Of a stretch of DNA of 64,000 nucleotides, positions 24,714 through 36,923 are shown piece after piece; the stretch's first letter is position 1, and each line of letters starts with the position of its first letter. The notes below the pieces were generated by a model. That model saw only the letters and a list, made by a program, of their open reading frames with translations, did not search any database and was not told where the DNA came from. The position numbers and the translations under genes are program-made. The stretch is taken from the NCBI GenBank assembly GCA_030490835.1, contig CM059971.1, positions 58,328,012-58,392,011 of the forward strand, read 5' to 3'. Source of the DNA: Annona cherimola. Lineage: Eukaryota; Streptophyta; Magnoliopsida; Magnoliales; Annonaceae.

Positions 24714-25365
24714 AAAACAAATGATTTAAAATAAAATGAGCGAATTGTATTTTAATTTGATCATCAATCAAAGTGGGCCAAAGATGGGATGAAAAAACTT
24801 ATTTTCAACGGTAAAAGCACCATAGAAGTATTTCCTCATTTAAAGGTCCAATTTTAAGAGATATTGTTCTTTAACTACACTAAAACATAATAAATGATGT
24901 GCCCGGAGAGTTTACTTAACTCATCAATCTTATATTGCTTTTCATAATTAAACGTATCCTTTTTCAATCTATCATTTGTATAAAAAGTACGTATTTCTAT
25001 ATTAAGCATTACCATTCCACTCTTTAATTCGGAGGGGAGGGAAAGACGAGAGGCAAAAAATAGATAGATATATAAACAAAAATGATGTTCAACCAATCAT
25101 CTACGAAAACGGCCCCTTGGCATTGACAGGGTCAATGAAAACTCCCGGATCCCAAATTTAGCAAAAGAGCGAGGAAGGCAAGAGGTTGGCGCAACCCCAT
25201 GTCCCGAAAGAAGCCATTACATTATCATCCCCCCAAGAGCTGGAAACTAGTTTCTCTACCTTGTGGGTTTTTGCTACCCAAGCACATAAAAGCCCCTCAA
25301 CTGCATGCAAGCCCTGGCGGTCGTCATCTTCGACGGTGGTGGTGGTGGTGGTCGAAGGGCATGCA
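24714..25365 (+). promoter_or_regulatory. Upstream region of the USP gene
   Basis: A TATA-like TAGATATATAAAC lies at 25065-25077 and a CCAAT box (CAACCAATC) near 25092. Both sit at a plausible distance upstream of the GC-rich exon 1. A purine-rich segment lies at 25030-25055. Positions are suggestive only; no transcription start is known. Confidence 0.35.
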
Positions 25366-28300
25366 ATGCTGATGTTAGGCGCCCCATCTTCGCCGTCGTC
25401 GTCGTCGACGACGTCGGCGAGCAGAAGGGTGATGCTGGTGGCAGAGCCCACCCGCGAGTCGACCACCGCGCTGCAGTGGGCACTCTCCCATGCCCTGCTC
25501 GAGAACGACGAGCTCATCCTCCTCCACGTCGAGCTCACCGGCTCATGGCGCCACCAGTTCTCCACCTTCCTCAAGCGGCATCCCACTGCGACTGCTCATC
25601 CAACCGCTGGAGGAAAGGGAGGAGGAGGGGATGCTGCGGCAGCCACGGCGTCGTCCTCAACGCCGTGCCCTGATGCCGGTGGAGGTGGGGAGAAAGACTT
25701 CCTGGAGGAGATGAAAGGGTTGTGCCGGAGTGCACAGCCGAAGGTTAGAGTTTATATTGAGAAGGTGGAGATGGAAGGCAAGGACAAGGCTTCCGCCGTC
25801 CTTTTCCAGGCAAGCTGCTCGCCATCGACCTCTTGATCGTCGGCCAGCGGCGCCATTTGTCAAGAATCATCGGGTCAGTACCATCCATGCATGCGTGTCA
25901 ACAGATTATAATTACGATTGGCTTTTTCTCTTTAGCTTCAGAAAACAATAATTTACTTAATATTTTTTCTCGTTTTATTTTTTAAAAAATATATTGACTT
26001 TTTCCATGCAAAACGTAGAAATTAATGGGAAATACAACTAATGCTAATGGCACGATTGTTGTCATCTTATTTTGCGCCCACCTTTATAATTAAATCAAAA
26101 TTAAATTTATTCATTACAAAATGCCTGTGTGAAACCAGGTTTCATATAAGTGGTTTCACGGTACTCTTGCTATTTTTGAAATGTTGATCATTAATACAAA
26201 ATCTAATCTATTCATTATATTTAACATTCTTTATTTAGTTATGAAACTAAATTTTATCCAAATCTAACATGTGCATAGGCTACATTTGCTTAAAATAAGG
26301 TAAATTTACGTGTAATATTTGTGTCCATTAACATCTATATTATAATCAACTATATCTGGTAGAATCACTTATCTACGTAATAGTGATATTTCGAATAATT
26401 TAGTTGTCGAAAATACTAAAAATTTATTCTTTATTATTAAATTATTTTATTATATTAATTTTACACATTGTGGATGAAACTCGTAAATAGTGATACTAGG
26501 CAAATTAAAGAGTTTCTATGATAATACAAATGATGCTAAATATAATATATAGAGTAGATTTTTCATTAACCATGTAAATGTTAAAAATAAAAAGTATTTC
26601 ATAGAAGTATACCCGTTGTTTATTTATTTAAGAACGGAGCTTAAGGGCCTCTTTAGCGTAGCTACATTAAACACCAAAAATCCACCGCTACTACTTTTGA
26701 GGGCAACATCCATCATTAGCGCTTTCCAAAATTTTGAAAAAATGCAGCTTCTCAGCGGTTGGTTGGGGATAACGTATCCCCAAATAAGCCCTATGTGTTA
26801 AAAGTGTAAAATTAATGTAACAAATTATTCGATTTACATGTCTATTTTAAGGTTATTAATTCCATACTTTTAACATATAAGAAACAATTTTACTAGGTAG
26901 ATAAATGATTTTATAAATTCTAATAAATCTATGAATAGGTTTATCTAATTTTCATATTTTATATATGATTGTAAATATTTTTAAGTAGATTGTACCCACG
27001 AAACAAAGATTTGGTTAAAGAGATTTTTAATACTATAACGATTGCAAACAAAATGAGCTGATATTAAAGTATATGCATCGTGAACCAGCATAGTTCCATA
27101 AATTCATATGTTAGGCCTGTATCAATGGTACCTGATACTAATTCGAACCTGATTCTAATTCTAACCCTATATATTGAGGTCTAGGTTGAACCCGCCATCA
27201 AACCCTATAACCCTATGTCATCAATTCTAGTTTGAGTCAATGTCAGTCTAGTCCAGATTAGGACCGAACTGTACCAAGTATTTTATGGATAATTTTGCAA
27301 ATATGCTTATTTAGTTTGATTAAAATTACAAATATACTTACGTAGTTTCAAAAATTATAAAGATAAATACAAGTAATCCTATTAGTCTGAGTTAAACAAA
27401 TGTCTTATTTAACCCACCTTAAAAAACTCATTTATAATACTTTTTTTTTTCTTTTTTTCTTTATACATTTGTTTATCTAATTGTGTGTTTGGTTGGGCAT
27501 AAAAAATATCAACTAAAACTTTGTAATAAAAAAATTTTCACTCTTCATGACTACATTATTTTTAAATCATTTTTTCATATTTTCATATATAAATTATCCT
27601 ACTTTTCAATTATTTATACACAATTAACCGTACAATTAACCTATTTATTTTAACTTTATCTTCTTTACATCACATCATTACTCCTATCAGATCATATCAT
27701 ATCATTTTATTTTTATTAATCTGACAACTTTTACACCAATAACTTTTTATCCCAAAGTTTTATTTCTAATTAAACACACACTAAGTGTATTTAATATATA
27801 AACCAAGTTTTACTAATTTCGAATATGTGTGTATATATTTTTTAGATTTCTAAAAATAATGATATTTTAAATATGTATATACATATGGATGTTTAAAAAT
27901 CTCAAAAAAATATATACAAATATCCAAAATTTGTAGATTTTAGTATATATGTTAAATACACTTAGATAAAAAATATATATATATTAAAAAAAGCAAAAAA
28001 AAAAAGTGCTGTAAAATTTTTTAAAGTGTGTTAAGCTAGACATTTGTTTAAAACACACATCTTAATTCTAAGAAATAAAAAAATTCATTTGTATATAAAA
28101 TCTTTTTTATTTAATCATCCAATTCACCTAATCATAAAATTCGCCTCTAGTATCCATCCTTAGAAGCCTCACATGAATCACATGACACACATTGCATTAT
28201 CTTCCAAGTAAGCCGATCCGTTGATTAATCCGTACTCTTCTCAAATGAATGGTTGGTAAAAGCCATCCATGCTTGTATATCACATGATTATTGTGAATTG

Positions 28301-31117
28301 GACCACTCCGTCCATGGATCAAAGGCCTACAATTAATTGATTTTTTAAAAAAAAGATTTCAAAAAAAAGGCCTGCAATTAATTGGAGTGCACATCCGCAG
28401 GGTTCTTCCCGACCCGGACCAGCGCCTATAATGGCCTCGTTTGTTCAGTTCCGGGTCATTACCAAATCCTATGCCATCAAGGATTCGGACCGGATTAGGA
28501 CAGGTCTGGACCAGGCTGAAAATAATAGAGTAGTTTTTCATATAAATTAATAAAATAAGAAAGTTTTGTGAAATAATAATTATAAAGATATTTAAATTTT
28601 AACTTTCAAAATTATATAAAGTAGATAATTTCTTTTTATCTTTTACGAGCCACTAGATAAATTTGCCAATATGACTTTTTCAAGGTCTTTGTACTAAGAA
28701 TAAGTCTGTCATTTTCATTACTTTAAGTTATTAAAAAATCAGTTACTACTTGTTTGTTATTTTATAATATTTGCTGTACTTAAAAATATTATTTAATTTT
28801 ATTAATCAAGTGATAATAATTCAAGTTATTTTTATTAGAATTTTAATAAAAAATTTCAAGTTATTTTCGGGTCACAATTACTTCTCAAATTAAAATTATC
28901 GAGTGATCTGGCTGCTTTAAAACCACCCTTTAGGTGTAATTGTGTTAGGCATAATTCTTTATGAAAGTGATACTGTGTTAAAAATCCAACCAGATTGGTT
29001 TCAGTCCCTCCTCACGCGGGCATATGAAAAATGGCTATTTTCTTATTCTTAAAAATCTCAAAAATTTTAAAAAAATCAAAAATAATAATTGCATATATGA
29101 AACTATATGCATGGGCTCAATTCCAAGAAAATGAAAAATATACTGTTATAAGCAACCAAATTTTTCCTAGTGGTTGCTATGTGACATATATTGCAAAGTA
29201 CTTGTCATCAAAATTTTCTTTAAAAATCAAATTTGTTGTCAAAAACTAAAATTTTTATAATAATTCACCATTAAAAATGATTAAAACATCTTTGTGTTTA
29301 AAAATTTAAAAATATATATATATCTTTAAAATGATAAAACTTAATTTATAAATTAAATATAACCGGACTAATATTTCATAAAAAATTTCAAAAAATATTA
29401 AAAAGCGGATTTTTTTTGCCCAAGCTAAACAGTGGTTTGTTTGAATTGGCTAACAAGATCATTACTCATTAAAAAATAGAAAAAATTGCAAATTAAATAG
29501 TAATAAAATTTGAAGTAATTAAATATCACCTAGTCAAGAAAATAACAATTAAGAGCCTCAATAAACTCTGTTATTGAATTAAGATATATCACCCTGTCAA
29601 AAACAATAAAAATTAACAGATTCAAGTAGGCTCCGCTGTTGAATCTAATAAATATCACCCAATCTAAAAATTAAAAAATTATAGGTCCGAATAAACTCTG
29701 CTGTTGAATTAATTAAATATCGCGAGTTTAGAAAAAATAAAATTAGTAGTTTCGAATAAACTCCACCGTTGAATTAATCAGCGCATCATGTTATTGCAAA
29801 TTGCCAATAACAATTTTTGTGCATTTAAAAATCTTCCTTCTCTTCGTTAGTATCATTGAATGCACGGGTTGGACTTTTTTGACGGTGGCCCGGGCTTTTC
29901 TAAACCCAGTAGTAATTAGTTTCGGCTGAGTTAACTCGGGGTCCCAATAAGTATTAAGTAATTTTTTAAAAAAAATCCAAAATCGGGTTTTTACCGTTTC
30001 GAGTCAAGGAAAACTCACCTGCTGCGCACCCTAGTGCGTGCGCGAGGTACTGACTTTGAGTCCAGTGGAAGTAGATGGTTATTTATAATTTAATAGAACA
30101 AAGTCTAACCATCAAAATGAGCCAATGAATCTTCAACTAGAGTTTTATGGCTCACGGAATTGATTATGATGGTTTTTTTTGTTATGTTTTGTACTTTTGC
30201 AAATGATGGGGATACCAGGATTTTAAGTGTAAATGATTTTTTAAATGTGTCATAATAGCTAAAAGGCACAGCACACATTTATTCTTTAGTGCGTAGTTGA
30301 AAGTTCGAAGGGCTAACATACACACATGCAGCAATTAGACATTTTTTCCATTGTTATGTGCTTCTGGTGTCCTTGTTCAATGAAACTTTTGTCTAATTGC
30401 AAATATGCATATTTATTTTCACCATAATTACAAATATACTCATATAGTTTCATAAATGCCGAATAATCCCTGTATAGCTTGAACATAATCATAAATACAC
30501 TCATGCCGTTATAGTACTATCAACAGGTAGGTATATTTCAAAAATATACAAACTAAATTACATAAGCATATTTAATTTTTGCAAATATATTCACATAGTT
30601 TGCATAGTAAAGATATACTCACACCTTGATGGTACAGAAAAATGACATCATAGCTGCTTGGGTATAATTATAGTCGAACTATATAGGGATTATTAAACTA
30701 AGTGAATATATTTGCAAACTATCATAATAAAAATCTAAGTTAGATGTCTTATCCTCCAAAATGATAACAAAGAAAAAATAGTTAATCTGCAACCAAATAG
30801 CTTTTTTACACTCGAATCATATCTTGTGTTTGCTTTCTTTTTCACTCTTGGAATCATATCGTGTTTGCTCTCTTCCCTCAAGGAACAAACACAATTTTCT
30901 TGTCTTTGCACCCTTACCATTTTTTTCCTCTCTGGGCTTATGGGTGCTGCATGACAGGAATAAGCTGAGCGGACATAAACCATCTAAAGTGTCGGACACT
31001 GCTGAGTATTTGATAGAGAACAGCAAGTGCCTGTGTGTAGGAGTTCAGAAGAAGGGTCAGAACGCTGGCTACCTTCTCAACACCAAGACCCGTAGGAACT
31101 TTTGGCTTCTTGCATAA
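25366..31117 (+). CDS. Universal stress protein (UspA-like) family gene, two exons, one-base frameshift
   Basis: Exon 1 is about 25366-25873 and exon 2 is 30958-31117. Exon 1 gives the USP N-terminal half: RRVMLVAEPTRESTTALQWA, then ALLENDELILLHVE. A Gly/Ala-rich loop follows, then KDFLEEMKGLCRSAQPKVRV and KVEMEGKDKASAVLFQAS. The continuation LLAIDLLIVGQRRHLSRIIG is in a different frame: one base is missing between about 25813 and 25818. The donor GG/GTCAGT (25874) and acceptor ACAG (30957) join GG and G into a Gly codon. Exon 2 ends SDTAEYLIENSKCLCVGVQK ... FWLLA and stop, a typical family C-terminus. With one base restored the length would be 222 residues. The start at 25366 (or 25372) is the first in-frame ATG upstream of the conserved domain, but an alternative 5' exon cannot be excluded. 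Plant USPs are small cytosolic or nuclear proteins, several of which bind ATP. Either a recent pseudogene or a sequencing error in GC-rich DNA. Confidence 0.82.
26125..26900. mobile_element. Family-X AT-rich DNA element (copy in USP intron)
   Basis: The start GTGAAACCAGGTTTCATATA and the interior blocks (TCTATTCATTATATTTAAC, AATTTTACACATTGTGGATG) recur at 32290-32830 and 54950-55215. At 26640-26800 a short inserted or terminal piece has ends AAGGGCCTCTTTAG / CCAAATAAGCCC that look like another small MITE. Boundaries are approximate and the superfamily is unknown. Confidence 0.45.
27371..28065. mobile_element. Foldback element copy 1, interrupted by a Tourist MITE
   Basis: The left arm starts AATCCTATTAGTCTGAG. 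The right arm near 28020-28065 is its decayed inverse (AAGCTAGACATTTGTTTAA). The middle matches foldback copies at 48842 and 57389 (GTGTATTTAATATATAAACC, TTAAATACACTTAGATAAA). The Tourist copy E sits exactly inside the left arm, splitting TTTATCTAA from TAAGTGTATTT. Confidence 0.75.
27481..27781 (+). mobile_element. Tourist-like MITE, copy E, nested in a foldback element
   Basis: The ends are TTGTGTGTTTGG and TAAACACACAC, with a perfect TAA duplication (27478-27480, 27782-27784). Removing it rejoins GTTTATCTAA-GTGTATTTAA, the uninterrupted sequence seen in the foldback copies elsewhere in the window. Confidence 0.88.
29494..29786. repeat. Minisatellite, about 4.5 units of 64-66 bp
   Basis: Units begin near 29494, 29559, 29623, 29689 and 29754. 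Each carries AATAAACTCTGCTGTTGAAT and an AATATCACC block, with differences between units. It lies inside the USP intron. Confidence 0.85.
30395..30725. mobile_element. TIR element resembling a Mutator-like MITE
   Basis: The left arm (ACAAATATACTCATATAGTTT ... AATAATCCCTGTATAGC) is mirrored by the right arm read in reverse (GCAAATATATTCACTTAGTTT ... AATAATCCCTATATAG). A fragment of the same family lies near 27293-27360. Exact ends and duplication are not resolved. Confidence 0.55.
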
Positions 31118-33421
31118 ACACAATCTTCCCTGTTCCTCTCTTAACTTCCATCTCCCCTTTGTGGAAGATCAAATGATCTGTATACTTCTATGATGCCATT
31201 ACATGGATGAAGGTAGATCATTGATATGGACATACAGCGCTTGCGACTTTAAATTGCCAGCCTTGAATGTAGAAAGAGAGCGGTGTGAGGATGACATCAA
31301 GCATTTGGCTACCTATTGCACAATCCATAGTCCTTCTACCTGTGCTTGCATAATCTACTTGCTGTTCATCAAATGAAGATTAGCTCATGTCAAACAAACC
31401 TGATCTAAAAGATGAGAATGATAAATGTATGAGCATTAGTCGTCTCCCAAAAGCAGAGAGGTTGAAATCTCCACATCCTGTTCAAGCTCCACTTTCTGCA
31501 AGCAGCCTATATTCGAAAAGTGTTTTATGGCGGCTTTCTCTGTAATGACACTGACATAGGTTAGTGATACTTAAGAACTATCACGTTAGATGAAATATAA
31601 TGCTAGCCCACCTGCAACCCACCTGCAACGCCTGAAAATTTAAAATGGAGTAAGTTCTAGAGAACTTAGCTACTAGAGAACAACTACATGCATACATAAC
31701 TCTATCAAAGAAAATGCACAACCACATGATTTAATGTGTATAGTTCTTTACACAGCCCATAATGGAGCAAATTCACAGTCCTTTAAGGTAATAACACAGT
31801 TGATAAAAAGACAATCCACAATCCATCAAGAAATAACACATTATTCATAAAGGGACATTTTAAAATAGCCTTCTAACATGATATGACCTACAGAGAAATT
31901 AAATGAAAACTAACATTTGCCCTCAAGGGCTTGCATATGCAAGTTTTATCCACGTGATAGGAGATCATGATGTACCACACAAAATAAACAATCAAGAATC
32001 ACAAACCATCCACAACAACCTAATAGATAATCATATTAGATCTAATAATGAAATTACCATATATCACATGCTTAATCGGATTGTTCAACAATTTTACTGA
32101 ATTTAACTTGATAAATTCATAAATAAAATACTTGTATCATGCCCACAAGATATCCATAAATAATTGCATTATGCAACCCATACATCCAAAAAATAAGATA
32201 AATTGCATCACTAAGCCAGGTAAAAATAATTCACACTACACTCCTTTTTTAATACATTATAGCTCATATGTATTCATAAATAAAATGGGCTCACTTTTAT
32301 GTAATCAGGTTATATAGAAGCGGTTACATGTAAACCCTTCAAATTTTAAGTTTTTTTTATGTTTGACAGAAAATTCAATCCATTCATCATATTTAACAGC
32401 ATTTGTTTAACTGAGAGATCAAGTTTCATTCGAATCAAATATGTTTAGGATCATATTGCTAAAAAATAAACGTGTAAATTGAGAAAAAAAAACTTAGATC
32501 CATTCACATAATATTAAAATGTAAAATACCTTATAAAATTGTTTATCTACATAGAAATCATGTTTTAGATGGTTTAATTATTAAAAATACAACTTTAAAA
32601 TTGATATTTAACATTAAATTTTTTTGTTATGTTGATTTTATATATTTGTATGCGAGGCTCATGTACAGTGTAATAGATAAGTGAATGAAGTTTTAAGATA
32701 TTATAAATGATACTAAATATAATAGATGAAACAGATTTTCCATTAACATCAAAATATTTAAAATGAAATGAGTTAATAGAAGAAAGGTTTCATAAAAGTA
32801 TTCCCTTATATAAAATATTTCTATCCAAATATCCGTAAATATGATTTGAAGGGTTAAACAATATTTAAAAATAATAATTTATGTTACATATCATGTTAAA
32901 TTGTGTTAATATTTTCCACAATTAGTATAAATGGTCAAGCCATATCAATACAATAAGCTTGAACTTATTCCTCATATTAATCCAAAACAACCCCAAATAT
33001 AATCAAAATTCTACTTCATGCTCTTATGACAATTTAATGTCAAATCTCACTTAATTAATATCATTTGAATACCCAACACAATGGGAAGATGACAAATTGA
33101 ATTTATTTAAACATTTATGAATTCATCCTCCATGGAGAAATTATGAATTAATTTATCATCCTTGATACCCTACGTCATGCCAAATGGACTAAAATGTCCA
33201 CTTATAAATAATAATAATTACAAGAATCTTTTGATACCAAAACGCGAGTATTGAGTATTGTATAATAAACAATTAATTCATATTATATAAATTAATTACA
33301 TAAATTCTAGCATGAGTATAAAATTTTTATATTTTTATATATCCACAAATACTTAACTAGGCACTAGATCTCATTTGTAAATCCAACCTTCTATTAATAA
33401 ATTATTTATTAATTTATTCAT
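31118..33421. other. 3' flank of USP and AT-rich repeats
   Basis: The first few hundred bases are probably USP 3' untranslated region. A family-X copy lies at about 32290-32830 (ATGTAATCAGGTTATATAG start). No other gene was recognised; the open frames at 31903-32317 are simple AT-rich chance frames. Confidence 0.45.
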
Positions 33422-33687
33422 CGTAATAACCCCCCGCCATGTCCGGTAGATAACATTGCCCACTTATATAAATATATAATTTATACCAATATCAAGCATA
33501 GAAATATTTAATAACACCAAACAATTAATTTATAGACTATACAAATTAATTATATTACCGCTAACATAAATGTATAATCTATATATTTATACAATATCAA
33601 TTATTAATTTCATTACTAAGGGTATTATACAAAATCAAATAATTAATATATATTATATAAATTAATCTATATATATTAATTCCATGC

Positions 33688-33900
33688 ATGGGGCTAGGGG
33701 CTGTTTTACGGAACTCTAATGGGGAGTTCACTCGGGTTCGATGCTGGAACATTAAGGGAGTAGATGATGCACTGAATATGGAAGCTTTGGCTATGTTGTA
33801 TGGCATCAAGTGGGGTGCTGAAACGCATGTCCAGAAACTGATCTCGGAATATTTTTTGGCTAGTTTTTCTTCGAAAAAAATTAATCACACAACTACTAAT
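33688..33900 (+). pseudogene. RNase H-like domain fragment (non-LTR retrotransposon or RNase H-like gene piece)
   Basis: The open frame starts GLGAVLRNSNGEFTRVRCW and continues GVDDALNMEALAMLYGIKWG and ETHVQKLISE. This is the plant RVT_3/RNase H-like pattern (GxGxVLRxxxGxF ... AEALAxxxGIxWA ... KLIxESD). The start of the domain and its last acidic residues are missing. It is flanked by AT-rich non-coding DNA, so it is an isolated fragment. Confidence 0.7.
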
Positions 33901-34744
33901 GTCAATATATAACTTTTTAGATATTTTTTATATTTACAAATATCCAATTCGGCATTAATTACAATATATGAATATATATTTTCAACGCCTATTTTGAGGT
34001 ATACTACTAATACCAGTTACAACCAAATTGACTGGCATTGCTTGGCGTCCTTCACATTCCATCAGAATTCCTATAGTCCCTTACTCTTTTTGTAACAGTG
34101 ATTCCACAAATTCTAATGCCAGTGGCATATATATAATTTTATTATATAAAATTGATCTCTAATATTCACCAACAACTTGCAATTTAACTTACACTATATA
34201 TTATATATAATATACATTATATTTTACATCACTTAAGCTGCTAGCTGCTAATGCTGTCACATTTAAATATTTGATATTAAACAACTATTTATACATGAGC
34301 TCAATTAATAAATGATTTAAAATAGCCAAACTAGATAAAAACATTCACTAATGAACATGCCGTACTGTTCAGGGATGTCCAGCCCCGTCATCCGTATACC
34401 ATTTTCTGATACCTGAATTGGCAAATTTCACCTCTAGTTATAAAGTTCAATAACCAATAATCTTACAAATATCATTTATTATTATTATTTATATTATGTA
34501 CTTCATCCAATGGCCTTAGCATATAATAATAGCATATATTATATATAACATTTAATTTAATTCAGTCATCCTCCGCTCTAATATATCATATATTATATTA
34601 TATCTTTAATTTAATTACATTCATCTATAATCCATTCTAAAGCATATATATAATATATCAATTGAATTTCATCCGTAATCCATTCTAATATATAACATAT
34701 TAAATATTACACGATGTTACTGTTAATGGACATATATATATATA

Positions 34745-36330
34745 TATGAAATATTCAGGTGCAAGTGCGTTAAAATAGGTCTAATATGATCATAAAATTA
34801 TAATCTACTCCACTCATTGTATTTAAAATACTGTATAATATTATCATATCAATTTTCAACCCAAATGAATGTGAATGGACCCCATCTAAAAATGGTACAA
34901 ATTCAACGTAATAAAATAGTTTGATGTAAATAACAACTTTAAAGTGATTTTTTCAAAATAGAAACCATTCGCTATAAAATTTATACACGGATAAATGATT
35001 ATATAAAGTTTCATTGCATTCTAATATGTATGAGACCCATTTTTCTAAATACAATGGGTGGAATAGATCATGATTTCATGATCATGTGGGCCTCATTTTG
35101 GGACCACTGCACCGCTGTTCTGGTGCAGCGTCACTGCACCGGAACAACTCTCATATATATAAAGAGAGAGATATATTCCTATGCAACATCGCTGAAATTG
35201 GCCCCACATGATTATGAAATCATGATTACTCCACCCATTGTATTTAGAATAATATATTCTATTGTCATACTAATTTTCATCCCAATCGGATAATGGTACA
35301 AATCTAACGTAATAAAATAATTTGATGTAAATAACAACTTTAAAGTATCTGATTGGGATGAAAATTGATATGGTAATAGAATACATTATTCTAAATACAA
35401 TAGGTGGAGTAGATCATGATTTTATGATCATGTGGGGCCCATTTCATCGATGCTGCACAGGAATGGGGCTTATATATATATACTCATTCACGTGCAAACG
35501 GAATCCACTATAAAATAAGCCCTACACATATTAGTATACAATGAAACTTTTTACAATCACTTATTCATATAAAAAGCATATTTTAGACGATTTAGATGTT
35601 TAAAATATCACTTTAAACTTGATATTTATATTAAACTATTTTATTACATTGATTTTACACCATTTTTATATGAATAAATGATTGTACGAGCCCCATATAT
35701 ATTAAAATGCAATGAAACTTTATACACTCATTTATTCATATAAAAAATTATACTTTAGACCGTTTAGATGTTAAAAATATCACCTTAAACTTGATATTTA
35801 TATTAAAATATTTTATTACGTTGATTTTATACCATTTTAAGGTGGGGCACATATAAATATTATATTTGGATGAAAATTAGTATGCTAATAAAGCGAATAA
35901 TTTTAAGTTGAAGTAGATTTCTTATTCATGATCAAGTAGGCCCCACAGTGCATGGACTATATTTGATGATTTTCCTAATATATATGTAAAAAGAAAGAAA
36001 GAGAGAGAGAGAGATCCCATCATGTGCAGTGCAATCCGTTGTAAAATGAGCCCCATACATATTAGAATGCAATGAAACTTGATACAATCACCTATCTATA
36101 TAAAAATCATACTATAGACAGTTAAATGTTAAAAAATACTACTTTAAACTTGACATTTACATTAAACTATTTTATTAAATTGATTTTGCACTATTTTAAT
36201 ATAGAGATCATACACATGTTGAATTTGAATGAAAATTAGTATGCTAATAAAGTAAATAATTCTAAATACAACATGTGAGGTGGATTTTCCATTCATGATG
36301 ATATGGGGCCCATAGTGCATGCACCGTAAT
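34745..36330. repeat. Cluster of direct and inverted family-X elements
   Basis: The signature AAATGATTATATAAAGTTTC plus ATTGCATTCTAATATGTATG appears on + at about 34995 and in reverse complement at 35545, 35690 and 36045. A second block, with ATTGTATTTAGAATA and ATCATGATTTTATGATCATG, forms inverted pairs 35048-35095 / 35201-35247 and 35201-35290 / 35345-35440. Complementary arms are 45 to 90 bp long. GTGCAG/CTGCAC inverted motifs lie at 35105-35145. Several related elements have inserted into or recombined with each other. Confidence 0.65.
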
Positions 36331-36351
36331 ATTTTTCAAATATATATAATG

Positions 36352-36460
36352 AGTGAATCTCTTAGCCCGAGTTAAACAAATGTCCTACTTAGCCCACCTC
36401 AAAAAAATCATTTATAACAACTTTTTTATTTTTTTTTCATATACTTATTTATTTAAATGT
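36352..36460. mobile_element. Foldback element, partial copy 2
   Basis: The left arm only: GAATCTCTTAGCCCGAGTTA, then ACAAATGTCCTACTTAGCCC, matching copies at 27371, 48842 and 57389. It runs into family-X sequence on the right. Confidence 0.65.
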
Positions 36461-36923
36461 ATTATTATATTCTAATAGTTGATAGAAAATCCACTTCATC
36501 TATTGTATTTAGCACCATTTTTTTTATCTTAAAAATCCTTTTATTTTTTAATTTCAATGTATATAAATCTCATCTATAAATGTATAAAATCGACATAACA
36601 AAATAGTTCCATATTAAAATATCAATTTTAAAGTAGTTTTTTTAACATTTAAAATATCACTAGTATGTGGATAAATGATTTTATAAAATATTATTATATT
36701 CTAACATATGTATGAATGAATCTTAAATATTTTTCATAATTTACACATACATGTATATATTTTTTTAACAAATATGACTCATAAACATACTTAATTGAGA
36801 TGAAACTTAATCTTCCAGATAAACGAATAATATTAAATACAATGAATAGATTGAATTTTCCATCAATAATTGAAATATTAAATTTTTAAAAAATTACAAA
36901 GATCTCTCCTATTTAACTAAGTG

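Larger units (their letters stand above)
25874..30957 (+). other. 5.1-kb intron of the USP gene, filled with repeats
   Basis: It runs from the GTCAGT donor to the TGCATGACAG acceptor. It holds a family-X element (26125-26900), a foldback element split by a Tourist MITE (27371-28065), a 65-bp minisatellite (29494-29786) and a TIR element (30395-30725). No other gene was recognised in it. Confidence 0.75.

Noticed and set aside
25158..25586. Long antisense open frames opposite USP exon 1 (also 25274-25483)
   Set aside because: They are shadows in GC-rich coding DNA; the + strand frame carries the recognisable USP domain.
26640..26800. Separate small MITE in the USP intron (AAGGGCCTCTTTAG / CCAAATAAGCCC)
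   Set aside because: Ends pair only partly and no duplication is clear, so it is mentioned within the family-X entry rather than called.
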